This document shows positions 53,092 through 62,360 of a DNA stretch of 64,000 bases, piece by piece. How positions within the stretch are numbered: the first letter of the stretch is position 1; each line of letters opens with the position of its first letter. The DNA is from Haemophilus parainfluenzae. GTDB lineage: Bacteria > Pseudomonadota > Gammaproteobacteria > Enterobacterales > Pasteurellaceae. Below the pieces are notes generated by a model. That model was not told the DNA's origin, searched no databases, and saw only the letters and a list, made by a program, of their open reading frames with translations. A program made the position numbers and the translations under genes. The stretch covers positions 248,001 through 312,000 of the forward strand of contig NZ_QEPT01000002.1 in NCBI RefSeq assembly GCF_003252755.1, given 5' to 3'.

Positions 53092-54036
53092 ATGTTAAGA
53101 ATTTATGCGCCAGCATCGAGTGCCAATATTAGTGTAGGGTTTGACACATTAGGTGCAGCCATTTCACCGATTGATGGTTCATTATTAGGTGATGTCGTAC
53201 AGATTGAGTCTATTCCAAGTGGTTTTGAGCTAGAAAGTGCGGGCTATTTTGTGCGTAAATTGCCAAAAGAGCCACAAAAAAATATCGTGTATCAGGCCTA
53301 TGTACTGTTTAGTGAGCAATTAAAATTACGCAATGTGAGAGTTAAACCATTGCGTTTGACCCTTGAGAAAAATATGCCGATTGGTTCGGGATTGGGTTCA
53401 AGTGCGTGCTCTATCGTGGCTGCATTAGTGGCATTAAATAAATTCCACGATGAACCATTTTCAAAAATGGAACTGTTAGAAATGATGGGGGAGTTGGAAG
53501 GTCGTATTTCAGGTTCAATCCATTATGATAATGTGGCACCTTGTTACCTAGGCGGTGTGCAATTTATGGTACAATCCCTCGGTAACATTTGCCAAAAACT
53601 GCCATTTTTTGATAATTGGTATTGGGTCTTAGCTTATCCAGGCATTGAGGTTTCAACCGCTGAAGCGCGTGCAATTTTACCGAAAAGCTATACGCGTCAG
53701 GATGTAATTTCTCATGGTCGTCATTTAGGTGGCTTTGTGCACGCATGTCACACGCATCAAGAAAACCTTGCAGCGATGATGATGAAAGATGTGATTGCAG
53801 AACCTTATCGTGAGGCTTTATTACCAAACTTCGCAGAAGTGAAACAAGCTACTCGTGATTTAGGCGCGTTAGCGACGGGTATTTCAGGCTCTGGCCCAAC
53901 GATTTTTTCCATTGCACCTGATTTACAAACCGCAACAAAACTGGCGACTTATTTAGAAAATCATTATTTACAAAACAATGAAGGTTTTGTGCACGTTTGT
54001 AAGGTCGATAATGATGGCGCGAGAGAGCTAGGTTAA
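53092..54036 (+). CDS. thrB: Homoserine kinase
   Basis: GHMP kinase phosphorylating homoserine, 314 aa. The phosphate-binding motif [20 protein letters not shown] and the closing [10 protein letters not shown] are intact. It starts 12 nt after thrA with AAAGGGA upstream. Confidence 0.97.
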   Translation: MLRIYAPASSANISVGFDTLGAAISPIDGSLLGDVVQIESIPSGFELESAGYFVRKLPKEPQKNIVYQAYVLFSEQLKLRNVRVKPLRLTLEKNMPIGSGLGSSACSIVAALVALNKFHDEPFSKMELLEMMGELEGRISGSIHYDNVAPCYLGGVQFMVQSLGNICQKLPFFDNWYWVLAYPGIEVSTAEARAILPKSYTRQDVISHGRHLGGFVHACHTHQENLAAMMMKDVIAEPYREALLPNFAEVKQATRDLGALATGISGSGPTIFSIAPDLQTATKLATYLENHYLQNNEGFVHVCKVDNDGARELG

Positions 54037-54053
54037 ACAACAAATCACTTTTA

Positions 54054-54075
54054 TCCCCTCTTTTGTAAGAGGGGA
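54054..54075 (+). repeat. Hairpin between thrB and thrC
   Basis: TCCCCTCTT (54054-54062) and AAGAGGGGA (54067-54075) with a 4-nt loop and no T-run; likely an mRNA stability or processing stem. Confidence 0.65.
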
Positions 54076-54114
54076 ATAACATTTTATTAAAACTCTATAA
54101 TTAACGGATATACA

Positions 54115-55389
54115 ATGAATTTGTACAATATCAAACACCCTGAAGAACAAGTGAATTTTGCGCAGGCAGTACGTCAAGGGCTTGGCAAAGATCAAGGTTT
54201 GTTCTTTCCAGAAACGATCCCCGCTTTAACTAATATTGATGAGTTATTAGCCTTGCCATTGGTGGAACGTAGCCAAAAGATTCTTGGCGCCTTAATCGGT
54301 GAAGAATTGCCGAAAGCCACTTTGGATGCGATGGTGAAAAATGCATTTACTTTTCCAGCACCATTAGAAAAAGTAGAAGACAATATTTATGCCCTTGAAT
54401 TATTCCACGGTCCAACTTTAGCATTTAAAGACTTTGGTGGTCGTTTTATGGCGCAAGCGCTTGCTGCAGTGCGTGGTGATGGAAAAATTACTATTTTAAC
54501 AGCGACATCTGGTGATACCGGTGCAGCAGTTGCTCATGCATTTTACGGGTTGGAAAATATCAATGTCGTGATTTTATATCCGAAAGGCAAAATCAGCCCA
54601 TTACAAGAAAAGTTATTCTGTACTTTAGGTGGGAATATTCGCACTGTTGCGATTAATGGTGATTTCGATGCGTGCCAAGCATTAGTTAAACAAGCGTTTG
54701 ATGATGCAGAGCTACGTCAAGCGATTGGTTTAAATTCAGCAAACTCTATCAATATTAGCCGTTTATTGGCGCAAGTTTGTTATTACTTTGAAGCCGTAGC
54801 TCAATTACCAAAAGAAAAGCGTGATAATGTCGTGGTTTCTGTACCAAGTGGTAACTTTGGTAACTTAACCGCTGGTTTAATTGCAAAAACATTAGGTTTG
54901 CCAATTAAACGCTTTATTGCTTCAACCAATGCGAATGATACTGTGCCACGTTATTTAGAATCAGGTAACTGGGCACCTAAAGCGACTGTAGCCACGCTTT
55001 CTAATGCGATGGATGTCAGTCGCCCAAACAACTGGCCGCGTGTAGAAGAGTTATTTAAACGCAATGGCTGGAATTTAAGTGATTTAGGTTCAGGTATGTT
55101 AAGCGATGGCGAAACAGAAGAAACCTTAAAAGCGATGTACGCAAAAGGTTATTTATGTGAACCACACGGTGCGATCGCCTATCAAGTATTGAAAGACCAA
55201 CTTAAAGCGGATGAAACCGGTATTTTCTTATGTACGGCACATCCTGCGAAATTTAAAGAGTCTGTGGAGCGCATTCTTTCGTTCGATCTTCCATTGCCAG
55301 AAGCGTTAGATAAACACAACAAATTGCCATTACTTTCTGATGAAATGGATGACGATTTTGCACAATTACGTGCATATTTGTTGAAATAA
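54115..55389 (+). CDS. thrC: Threonine synthase
   Basis: PLP enzyme forming threonine from phosphohomoserine. The 424-aa protein has the PLP Lys in LAFKDFGGRFMAQAL and the glycine-rich loop SVPSGNFGNLTAGL. It completes thrLABC. Confidence 0.97.
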   Translation: MNLYNIKHPEEQVNFAQAVRQGLGKDQGLFFPETIPALTNIDELLALPLVERSQKILGALIGEELPKATLDAMVKNAFTFPAPLEKVEDNIYALELFHGPTLAFKDFGGRFMAQALAAVRGDGKITILTATSGDTGAAVAHAFYGLENINVVILYPKGKISPLQEKLFCTLGGNIRTVAINGDFDACQALVKQAFDDAELRQAIGLNSANSINISRLLAQVCYYFEAVAQLPKEKRDNVVVSVPSGNFGNLTAGLIAKTLGLPIKRFIASTNANDTVPRYLESGNWAPKATVATLSNAMDVSRPNNWPRVEELFKRNGWNLSDLGSGMLSDGETEETLKAMYAKGYLCEPHGAIAYQVLKDQLKADETGIFLCTAHPAKFKESVERILSFDLPLPEALDKHNKLPLLSDEMDDDFAQLRAYLLK

Positions 55390-55392
55390 TAA

Positions 55393-55427
55393 AAAAGTGC
55401 GGTTGATTTTGACCGCACTTTTGTTTT
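55393..55427 (+). terminator. First terminator after thrC
   Basis: AAAAGTGCGGT (55393-55403) and ACCGCACTTTT (55412-55422), an inverted uptake-signal pair with a T-rich tail. Confidence 0.88.
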
Positions 55428-55435
55428 GTCATTCA

Positions 55436-55466
55436 AAAGGGCGGGATAAACGCCCTTTATTTTTTT
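55436..55466 (+). terminator. Second terminator after thrC
   Basis: AAAGGGCG (55436-55443) and CGCCCTTT (55451-55458), then a T7 run. The tandem arrangement should stop thr transcription efficiently. Confidence 0.82.
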
Positions 55467-55534
55467 GGGGCATTGGTGCGTGGCGGATTTCCTTTTATAA
55501 TGCAATTAAAGTGATATGTTTATTTATTATTTGT

Positions 55535-56245
55535 ATGACAACTTTTATTGCCTACGCCAATATTCAACAACCTTTTCCTTTTGATGAAATTCCTAGGGAA
55601 CTAATCCCTGAGAATTTGCATACGGAACCGCAGGGAAATTCTCGGATAACGCAACGACGTCAATGTCGTCGATTGGCACATTTTTTGCTTTGGCAGTTGT
55701 TAAAAACAGCGGGAACATCAACCGCACTTTTAGGACAAATTTATCGTACACAAAGTGACAGACCACAATTTCCTGTCGAGAATATTGATTTTAATATTAG
55801 TCACTCTGGTGATTGGGTCGCCGTATTGCTGCATATTAATGAATCAGAAAAAAGTGCGGTCGGTATTGATATTGAATTTTCGAAAAAACGGAATTTTTCT
55901 GCACTCATGGCTCATTTTGCGCCACAAGCAGAACAAGATTGGTTTGCTAAACAACCTGACGAAGAGCAGGCTTTTTATCGTTGTTGGTGTTTGCGTGAAG
56001 CCGTGTTGAAATCACAAGGCGTAGGAATAGTGAAGTTATCAAGTGTGATGCACTTGCCAAAACAACTGCAGATCTTTTCAGATTATTGCCCGAAAGGTGA
56101 GTTGATCTTTACGGATGAATTGCCTTTTTACTTTGCAGCATTTATAAATCAGTCAAAAATCCAACCGCACTTTTATCACTGGGATAGAAAAAAATTACTC
56201 GAAAAAAATATAAAAAAATCCTTGATTTACCAAGTAAATGAATAA
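55535..56245 (+). CDS. 4'-phosphopantetheinyl transferase, Sfp/AcpT-type
   Basis: Transfers the phosphopantetheine arm of CoA to carrier proteins. The start ATG 55535 (MTTFIAYANIQQPF) gives 236 aa; a longer frame from 55397 would run through both thr terminators. Motifs are FNISHSGDWVAV, SAVGIDIEFS and CWCLREAVLKSQGVG. The usual Lys of KEA is Arg here. The carrier-protein substrate cannot be told from the sequence. Confidence 0.85.
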   Translation: MTTFIAYANIQQPFPFDEIPRELIPENLHTEPQGNSRITQRRQCRRLAHFLLWQLLKTAGTSTALLGQIYRTQSDRPQFPVENIDFNISHSGDWVAVLLHINESEKSAVGIDIEFSKKRNFSALMAHFAPQAEQDWFAKQPDEEQAFYRCWCLREAVLKSQGVGIVKLSSVMHLPKQLQIFSDYCPKGELIFTDELPFYFAAFINQSKIQPHFYHWDRKKLLEKNIKKSLIYQVNE

Positions 56246-56248
56246 AAG

Positions 56249-56278
56249 AAAATCCTTGAAAATATTCAAGGATTTTTT
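56249..56278 (+). terminator. Terminator after the phosphopantetheinyl transferase
   Basis: AAAATCCTTGAA (56249-56260) and TTCAAGGATTTT (56265-56276), then a T-run. Confidence 0.85.
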
Positions 56279-56374
56279 ATTTTGTAATAATTTGCATTGT
56301 CACTTGTATTTTCATAGACTAACCCCATTTATTTCGTTAAACTCACTAAAAATTTTAGACAAATGGAGAACGTA

Positions 56375-57616
56375 ATGTCGCAAAACGGTTCAGATCAAGA
56401 TCCTTGGGGTAAACCGGGACAGAGTAGCGGTCCAAAACAGTCAGATAATTCATCAGATAAGCAAAATGAAAATGGCTGGGGCGCGAGAGACAATAAGAAT
56501 CAGGAGCAATCACCGCCAGATATTGAAGAGGTATTCAATAATCTGTTGAAAAAATTAGGTGGAGGGAATAAAAAAGGCGGTTCAAATAATACTTCGCCTA
56601 ATGTGCCTTCATTTAATTTAGGTAAAATTTTACCGATCGCCGCAATAATCGGAGGGATTATTTGGGGCGCAAGCGGTTTTTACACCATTAAAGAAGCAGA
56701 ACGTGGCGTGACGTTACGTTTTGGTGAGTTTCATTCTATTGTTCAACCAGGTTTAAACTGGAAACCAACCTTTATTGATAAAGTGATTCCAGTAAATGTG
56801 GAACAAGTTCGTGAGCTTAAAACACAAGGTGCGATGTTAACCAAAGATGAAAACATGGTTAAAGTGGAAATGACCGTGCAATATCGCGTGCAAAATCCTG
56901 AAAAATACCTGTTTAGCGTGAGTAATGCGGATAATAGCCTTGGACAAGCGACGGACAGTGCACTTCGTTATGTGATTGGTCATATGACTATGAATGATGT
57001 GCTGACAACCGGTCGTGCTGTGGTGCGTGAAGATACTTGGAAAGCGTTGAACGATATTATCAAACCTTATGATATGGGACTTGAAGTGATTGACGTGAAC
57101 TTCCAATCCGCGCGTCCGCCAGAAGAAGTGAAAGATGCTTTCGATGATGCGATTAAAGCACAGGAAGACGAACAACGTTACATTCGTGAAGCAGAGGCTT
57201 ATGCGCGCGAGAAAGAGCCAATCGCTCGTGGTGATGCGCAGCGTATCGTGGAAGAAGCAACGGCTTATAAAGATCGTGTTGTGCTTGATGCGCAAGGGGA
57301 AGTGGAACGTTTACAACGTCTTCTACCTGAATTTAAAGCGGCACCTGATTTGTTAAAAGAGCGTCTTTATATTCAAACCATGGAAAAAGTGATGGCAAAC
57401 ACACCTAAAGTGATGCTAGATAGCAATAATGGTAACAATTTAACCGTATTGCCATTAGAGCAATTGATGGGTAAAAAGACGACTAAGCCAGTGACCACTA
57501 CTTCAGAAAGTGCGGTCAGTTCTGTGCCTGTTTCAACACAGGAACGTCGTGTAGAAACACAAGCGGCTCAACCGGTTCAATCAAATGAAGGCATTCGCCA
57601 AGGGAGATTTAACTAA
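56375..57616 (+). CDS. hflK: FtsH modulator HflK
   Basis: SPFH/prohibitin-family membrane protein that forms, with HflC, the cage around the FtsH protease. The start ATG 56375 (MSQNGSDQDPWGKPGQSSG) follows GGAGAACG; an ATG at 56363 lacks a site. The 413-aa protein has a Gly/Asn-rich N-terminus, one helix (LGKILPIAAIIGGIIWGASG) and the SPFH domain. Confidence 0.96.
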   Translation: MSQNGSDQDPWGKPGQSSGPKQSDNSSDKQNENGWGARDNKNQEQSPPDIEEVFNNLLKKLGGGNKKGGSNNTSPNVPSFNLGKILPIAAIIGGIIWGASGFYTIKEAERGVTLRFGEFHSIVQPGLNWKPTFIDKVIPVNVEQVRELKTQGAMLTKDENMVKVEMTVQYRVQNPEKYLFSVSNADNSLGQATDSALRYVIGHMTMNDVLTTGRAVVREDTWKALNDIIKPYDMGLEVIDVNFQSARPPEEVKDAFDDAIKAQEDEQRYIREAEAYAREKEPIARGDAQRIVEEATAYKDRVVLDAQGEVERLQRLLPEFKAAPDLLKERLYIQTMEKVMANTPKVMLDSNNGNNLTVLPLEQLMGKKTTKPVTTTSESAVSSVPVSTQERRVETQAAQPVQSNEGIRQGRFN

Positions 57617-58503
57617 TGCGTAAATTTTTACTTCCGATTATTGTGGTGATTGCTGCGGTGCTATATTCCAGCGTCGTGGTTGTAACTGAGGGCACGCGTG
57701 GCATTATGTTGAGTTTTAACAAAGTGCAACGTGATGCAGAAAATAAAGTGGTGGTGTATGAGCCAGGTTTGCATTTCAAATTGCCTTTAATTGATAGCAT
57801 TAAAGTGCTTGATGCGCGTATTCGTACCCTTGATGGTTCAGCTACTCGTTTTGTGACAGTCGAGAAAAAAGACTTGTTGGTGGATTCCTATGTAAAATGG
57901 AAAATCAGCGATTTCGGTCGTTTCTATACTGCAACGGGTGGTGGCGATTATAACCAAGCTGCAAGCTTATTAAGCCGTAAAGTGAATGACCGTCTGCGTT
58001 CAGAAATTGGTACACGTACGATTAAAGATATCGTTTCAGGTACACGTGGTGAATTAATGGCGGGGGCGAAAAAAGCGTTAAATTCAGGGCAGGATAGTAC
58101 CTCTGAATTAGGGATTGAAGTCGTCGATGTTCGCGTAAAACAAATCAATTTACCGGATGAAGTTTCTTCTTCGATTTACCAACGTATGCGTGCAGAACGT
58201 GATGCCGTTGCCCGTGAACACCGTTCTCAAGGTAAAGAAAAAGCGGCCTTCATTCAAGCAGACGTGGATCGTAAAGTCACCTTGATCTTAGCGAATGCAA
58301 ATAAAACTGCACAAGAATTACGTGGTAATGGTGATGCGGCAGCAGCGAAATTGTATTCTCAAGCTTTTGCTCAAGAACCACAGTTTTATAGCTTTATTCG
58401 TAGCTTAAAAGCCTATGAAAGTAGCTTTGAAGGTTCAGGTAATATGATGATCTTGAAACCAGATAGTGATTTCTTCCGCTTTATGCAAGCGCCAAAGAAA
58501 TAA
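57616..58503 (+). CDS. hflC: FtsH modulator HflC
   Basis: Partner of HflK, 295 aa, with an N-terminal membrane anchor and SPFH domain (VVVTEGTRGIMLSFNKVQRD). The ATG shares its A with the hflK stop (TAATG), indicating coupled translation. Confidence 0.96.
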   Translation: MRKFLLPIIVVIAAVLYSSVVVVTEGTRGIMLSFNKVQRDAENKVVVYEPGLHFKLPLIDSIKVLDARIRTLDGSATRFVTVEKKDLLVDSYVKWKISDFGRFYTATGGGDYNQAASLLSRKVNDRLRSEIGTRTIKDIVSGTRGELMAGAKKALNSGQDSTSELGIEVVDVRVKQINLPDEVSSSIYQRMRAERDAVAREHRSQGKEKAAFIQADVDRKVTLILANANKTAQELRGNGDAAAAKLYSQAFAQEPQFYSFIRSLKAYESSFEGSGNMMILKPDSDFFRFMQAPKK

Positions 58504-58523
58504 ACGAGAGATAATAAAACGTA

Positions 58524-58552
58524 AAGTGCGGTTAGAAATAACCGCATTTTTT
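58524..58552 (+). terminator. Terminator after hflKC
   Basis: TGCGGTTA (58527-58534) and TAACCGCA (58539-58546) with a GAAA loop, then T6. Contains one uptake signal. Confidence 0.85.
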
Positions 58553-58733
58553 ATTGCTGAATTTTAGGGAGATCTCTATTTATAAGTTAAAAACACCTGT
58601 AATGCAATCAATCACATCCATAGCCAAATCAAATCAAATCCACATAAAATGTAAGCCAATTTTTTGGCATAATCACCTTGCTTTTTAAGCTTTTTCTTTC
58701 TTTTTATATTTTATTGATCATTTGGAGGATTAG

Positions 58734-60122
58734 ATGAAAAAACTGATTATTGGCGGAGCAGCCATTGCAGTATTGGGTTATTTGGGGGTTGTGGGGTATC
58801 TACATCAATTTGATAAAGAGAACGCGACCCAACTTTTAATGGAAAATCGCTATACGGGCGAACAAGAAAAAGTGGCAAAAGCGTTGTTTGATAACAGCTG
58901 CCAATATTGCCACAGTCAAAACACACCTCTTCCATTTTATTCAAAATTCCCGATTGTGGGTGACCAAATGCAATCGGATATTCAGAATGGGCTTAGAGCC
59001 TTCCGCCTAGATCGTTTAGTTGAAGGCTTAAAAGATCCGAGCAAATTATCCCAAGCTGATTTAGCAAAATTACAACGTGTACTAGAAAATAACGAAATGC
59101 CAATTGCTAAATTCAGACATCTCCACTGGGGAAGCAAACCAGATGAGCAAGAAAAAGTAGCGTTGCTTAACTGGATTCGTGAAGCACGTAAAATGTCTTT
59201 ACCAAAAGAAACACCAAATGTTGATGCCGATCGTTTAGTTCAACCGATTCCAGACAGTATTGCGACTGATGAAGCAAAAGTCGCGTTAGGTCATGATCTT
59301 TACTTTGATGGACGTTTATCAGGCGATGGTTCTATTCAATGTCATACTTGTCACCAATTAGACAAAGGTGGTGTGGATAGACTTGATACTTCAACAGGTA
59401 TTGATGGTAAAAAAGGCCCAATTAACGCACCAACTGTATTCAATGCTGCATTCAACTTTGTTCAATTCTGGGATGGTCGAGCGGCAGATTTAGCGGATCA
59501 AGCGAAAGGTCCTCCAACAAATCCAGTAGAAATGGGCTCGCACTCTTGGGATGACATTGTGGCACGTTTTGAAATGGATGAAGAGTTTAAAAAAGAATTC
59601 TTAAAATAATATCCACAAGTGACGAAAGAAACCTTAACTCACGCGATTGGTGAATATGAAAAAACATTAATTACACCAAATAGTGATTTCGACCGTTATT
59701 TGAAAGGGGATAAAACAGCCTTGACTGAGCAACAAGTTCGCGGTTATGAGTTATTCAAACAACATAAATGCGATACTTGTCATACTGGCGTAGCAATGGG
59801 CGGACAATCTTATGAATACATGGGACTTTACGGCGATTACTTTAAAGATCGTGGTACGCCATTAACTGATGCAGATGAAGGTCGCTTTGCGCAAACTAAA
59901 GATCCATTCGATATGCATCGCTTCAAAGTGCCAACTTTACGTAACATCGCACTTACCGCACCATATTTCCATGATGCATCAGCAAAAGAGTTAAAAGACG
60001 CTGTGAGCGTAATGTTGAAATACCAAAGTAATGTGAAACAGCCTGCTCAAAAAGATGTAGAGGACATCACCTCTTTCTTAGAAAGTTTGACCGGTGAATT
60101 TAAAGGTGAAAAATTAAAATAA
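58734..60122 (+). pseudogene. Tri-heme cytochrome c peroxidase, interrupted by one in-frame TAA
   Basis: Periplasmic peroxidase of the YhjA/CcpA class that reduces H2O2 with electrons from the quinol pool. An N-terminal anchor (IIGGAAIAVLGYLGVVGYLH) precedes three heme-c sites: CQYCH (residues 56-60), CHTCH (203-207) and CDTCH in the second half. The frame is broken by TAA at 59607-59609, then continues without shift: FKKEFLK-stop-YPQVTKETLTHAIGEY. Without that stop the protein would be 462 aa, as expected for the family. The pieces are 58734-59609 and an open frame from 59619 (GTG). The first piece lacks the third heme. Nonsense mutation or sequence error cannot be separated here. Confidence 0.88.
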
Positions 60123-60145
60123 TCCTTTAAGCTGTAAATAGAAAT

Positions 60146-60169
60146 GACCGCAAGTGCGGTCGTTTTTTT
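60146..60169 (+). terminator. Terminator after the peroxidase gene
   Basis: GACCGCA (60146-60152) and TGCGGTC (60155-60161) with overlapping uptake signal, then a T7 run. Confidence 0.82.
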
Positions 60170-60223
60170 ATGAGCGTTGTTTAGCAAAGAGGAGGAGGGG
60201 AAATTCAATAATATGAGCTTATC

Positions 60224-60517
60224 TTATTTTAGACTAAGTATTATCCTTTGAATTGGTAATGAACTAAAACGTGATTCACCGTCTGACAATGTTTTACCGT
60301 GCACGTCAAACCATTCTTGCACGTAAAAACTTAGCGTCGGCAAGTCGTTTGATTCCAAAACTGTCACTGAATCAACCGCACTTTGCGCACCATCTTTGGC
60401 TTGATTGTAAAACCGCAACGCATCGCCTTTAGTTAAAAACCACTTACGTGACCGTTTGCCGTTTGCATAAACTTCCGCAAGCCATTTCCCGTTTTTTGTG
60501 TCTTTACGAACTGCCAT
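60224..60517 (-). pseudogene. Truncated HP1-type phage integrase (N-terminal part)
   Basis: The first about 80 residues (MAVRKDTKNGKWLAEVYANG ... SFYVQEWFDVHGKTLSDG) match the N-terminal arm-binding region of the HP1-like tyrosine recombinases of Haemophilus phages. HP1 Int is near 337 aa; here the frame leaves the family after LSDG and stops after 97 codons. The catalytic domain is missing, so it cannot be active. Its ATG overlaps the end of the upstream 188-aa gene by 14 nt, as expected for the last gene of a repressor-to-integrase operon. Confidence 0.85.
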
Positions 60518-61070
60518 CTTTACCTAGGATAATATTCTCACATTCTGCACCCAATGAAATAATGTCACCAAATATAGTAGTGAGCTTACTTTTATCAGTT
60601 TCTTTCTTGATAAATAATTTATGAAGCTCAATCTCAAAATCATCAATTTTTTTGATTAAAACATCACTTAAATTAGGATCAAAAAATTTTAATGATTTAA
60701 AACCAATATCAATAATTGACACATGACGAAGTATTTCTACTTTGCTTTCAGGTAAAGAATCTAAATATTTTTGAGGATTATCGTTATAAATAAAACATAC
60801 TCTTCCAAAATCAATAAGGTCATCCAGTAGTTTTTTCTTTAAATCCGGTGCTTTTTGTTGTTTCCAAGATTGAGCAACACGCCAAGCAACATAAACACCT
60901 ATTACTGTACTTATAGCCGAAATCCAATCCGTAACTTTAGAATCCAACCCTTTAACCAAAGATTTCCAATCAGCAAAACCGATACCAACTAATAAGCCAA
61001 TAATAAGTCCTAAAAGTAATCCTACATAGATTTGCCAATGTTCTTTTAATGCGTTAAATAGATGTCTCAT
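60504..61070 (-). CDS. Two-helix membrane protein of the prophage cargo operon
   Basis: Unrecognised 188-aa protein. Two hydrophobic segments lie at about residues 14-34 (IYVGLLLGLIIGLLVGIGFA) and 45-66 (ISAISTVIGVYVAWRVAQSW). A mostly helical soluble C-terminal region rich in Lys, Asp and Ile follows. It is placed between YidD-like and integrase genes and is probably co-transcribed with the repressor. Such positions in P2-like phages often hold lysogenic-conversion or anti-phage genes; no function is proven by sequence. Confidence 0.7.
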   Translation of the reverse strand: MRHLFNALKEHWQIYVGLLLGLIIGLLVGIGFADWKSLVKGLDSKVTDWISAISTVIGVYVAWRVAQSWKQQKAPDLKKKLLDDLIDFGRVCFIYNDNPQKYLDSLPESKVEILRHVSIIDIGFKSLKFFDPNLSDVLIKKIDDFEIELHKLFIKKETDKSKLTTIFGDIISLGAECENIILGKDGSS

Positions 61071-61273
61071 TACGGTAAATCTTCCCCACCGTTAGGATAT
61101 TTACAACGTCCTAAACGATTTAACGCCATTTTCCAACCTTTCCAAAAACCGTATTTCTGTAAGGCTAAAATGGCATAGTTTGAACAACTAGGCGTAAAAC
61201 GACAAGCACCACGAAGTTCACGCGGTGCTATTCGTTGATAAAACAAAATGAATTGAATGCTAAGCCAAACCAT
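61070..61273 (-). CDS. YidD-like membrane-insertion factor in a prophage context
   Basis: A 67-aa protein with the YidD signature RGACRFTPSCSNYAILALQK and RLGRCKYPNGGEDLP. YidD normally lies between rnpA and yidC and helps Sec/YidC insertion. Here it is inside the prophage cargo operon, so it is a second copy, not the core gene. It is slightly shorter than core YidD and abuts its neighbours (the start and stop share bases on both sides). Confidence 0.8.
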   Translation of the reverse strand: MVWLSIQFILFYQRIAPRELRGACRFTPSCSNYAILALQKYGFWKGWKMALNRLGRCKYPNGGEDLP

Positions 61274-61515
61274 TACACTGGTTTTCTAAATGTGATCACG
61301 TAATAATTTACAGGAAATGATTTTTGTCCAAATAGCGCAGCTAAACAGCCTGGTTTTTCTTGTACACCAATTTCATCTACATGTAAAAACTCCCAGCCAT
61401 CCTCAGCGTATTCATTGACAACATTTTGCAAATAGTAGGCCGCTGCATTGTGTTTTTCTTTTTTATTCACTTCAATATTTGGTGGAATTTGAACCATTTT
61501 ATAAGTGTAAGCCAT
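61273..61515 (-). CDS. DUF4177-like small protein
   Basis: An 80-aa soluble protein: MAYTYKMVQIPPNIEV, AAYYLQNVVNEYAEDGWEFL, VNYYVITFRKP. This matches the DUF4177 layout of a YK.V..P strand, a helix ending in GWE, and a closing aromatic strand. Function unknown. It is contiguous with the YidD-like gene. Confidence 0.72.
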   Translation of the reverse strand: MAYTYKMVQIPPNIEVNKKEKHNAAAYYLQNVVNEYAEDGWEFLHVDEIGVQEKPGCLAALFGQKSFPVNYYVITFRKPV

Positions 61516-61546
61516 AAGAATTTTCCATTTAAATATTTAATTAAAA

Positions 61547-61729
61547 CTATCTTCTACAAATTTGTTTAGAACGAGAAACCGATCCATCATTACAAATAAA
61601 CTTGCCACCGGAACAATGCGAAACGCCGCCTTTGCTGCCGGAACAAGGTTGGCGGCCACGTGCATCTGCCATATTTGCAACCATAAAGAATGCGCTTGCA
61701 ATTAAAACTGTTGAAATTAATTTTTTCAT
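61547..61729 (-). CDS. Small secreted Cys-rich protein
   Basis: A 60-aa precursor with signal peptide [20 protein letters not shown], cleaved near DARG. The mature part holds four Cys ([23 protein letters not shown]). The shape suggests a periplasmic or secreted disulfide-bonded peptide. No function can be assigned. Its start overlaps the stop of the repressor C-terminal half (TAATG). Confidence 0.7.
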   Translation of the reverse strand: MKKLISTVLIASAFFMVANMADARGRQPCSGSKGGVSHCSGGKFICNDGSVSRSKQICRR

Positions 61730-62334
61730 TACATTTTCTCCATTTTAAGAATCACCTTCCCCACCACATCAATATCACTCAATTCACATTCAAAACTGAA
61801 CTTGCCGCCGTCCACACGGATTTTTCCTGCAGGTAGCACAGTGATATAACGGATAAGATGGGAGTTTTCGACGATGACGAAGTATTCGCCATCCACTAGA
61901 TTGCCGTAATCGCTAGTGGCAAAGTAGGTGTGATTGTCTTCATCAATACGAAACACTTTGTCATAACTTTCACGGCTGTCTAAATTCGGTAAGTAAGGCA
62001 AAAGAAAGGGTTTATTTTCCATTATGAAAGATTTTCCGCTTTATAGCTTTATTGTATGAAAATATTTCAGGTAGTCTGAATTATCGAAAATCGGTTCATT
62101 TCCATAGGCCACATAATCTAATCTTGCGCCCGTTTCTGACACGCAGCGAATGACTAATTCCGCAGGGAAAAAACTACGAGAAACCCAAGTACTAAACGTG
62201 CTGTGAGGCGTTCCTAGATGTTCATCAAGAAGTTTTCTCTTCGCAAATCCGTAAGCCTTGACTATCCACTTATAATTCAATGAACACAGATCGATAATAA
62301 TTGTGTCAAATGACACAATATGGATATATGCCAA
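61729..62334 (-). pseudogene. Phage CI-like repressor split by one in-frame TAA
   Basis: The N-terminal half (62334 to 62041) reads KAYGFAKRKLLDEHLGTPHS then FSTWVSRSFFPAELVIRCVS and ETGARLDYVAYGNEP. This is the helix-turn-helix pattern of Bac_CI_repr repressors from P2/HP1-like phages. TAA at 62043-62041 interrupts it. Reading resumes in the same frame with SGKSFIMENKPFLLPYLPNL and a LexA/S24-like C-terminal domain (LVDGEYFVIVENSHLIRYIT). A start codon is unclear: only TTG (62334) or GTG (62316) is available and neither has a ribosome site. A leaderless mRNA is possible. Confidence 0.75.
62301..62318. promoter_or_regulatory. Putative CI operator palindrome
   Basis: TTGTGTCAAATGACACAA has perfect 8-bp arms with a 2-bp centre. 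It lies between the divergent repressor and Cox-like genes, overlapping the likely repressor start, as expected of a lysogeny switch operator. Confidence 0.75.
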
Positions 62335-62360
62335 TATTTACCAATTAAGGAGTTTAGACA

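Noticed and set aside
61070-61273. Core yidD of the rnpA-yidC locus
   Set aside because: No rpmH, rnpA or yidC nearby; it lies within the prophage cargo operon, so it is treated as an additional copy.
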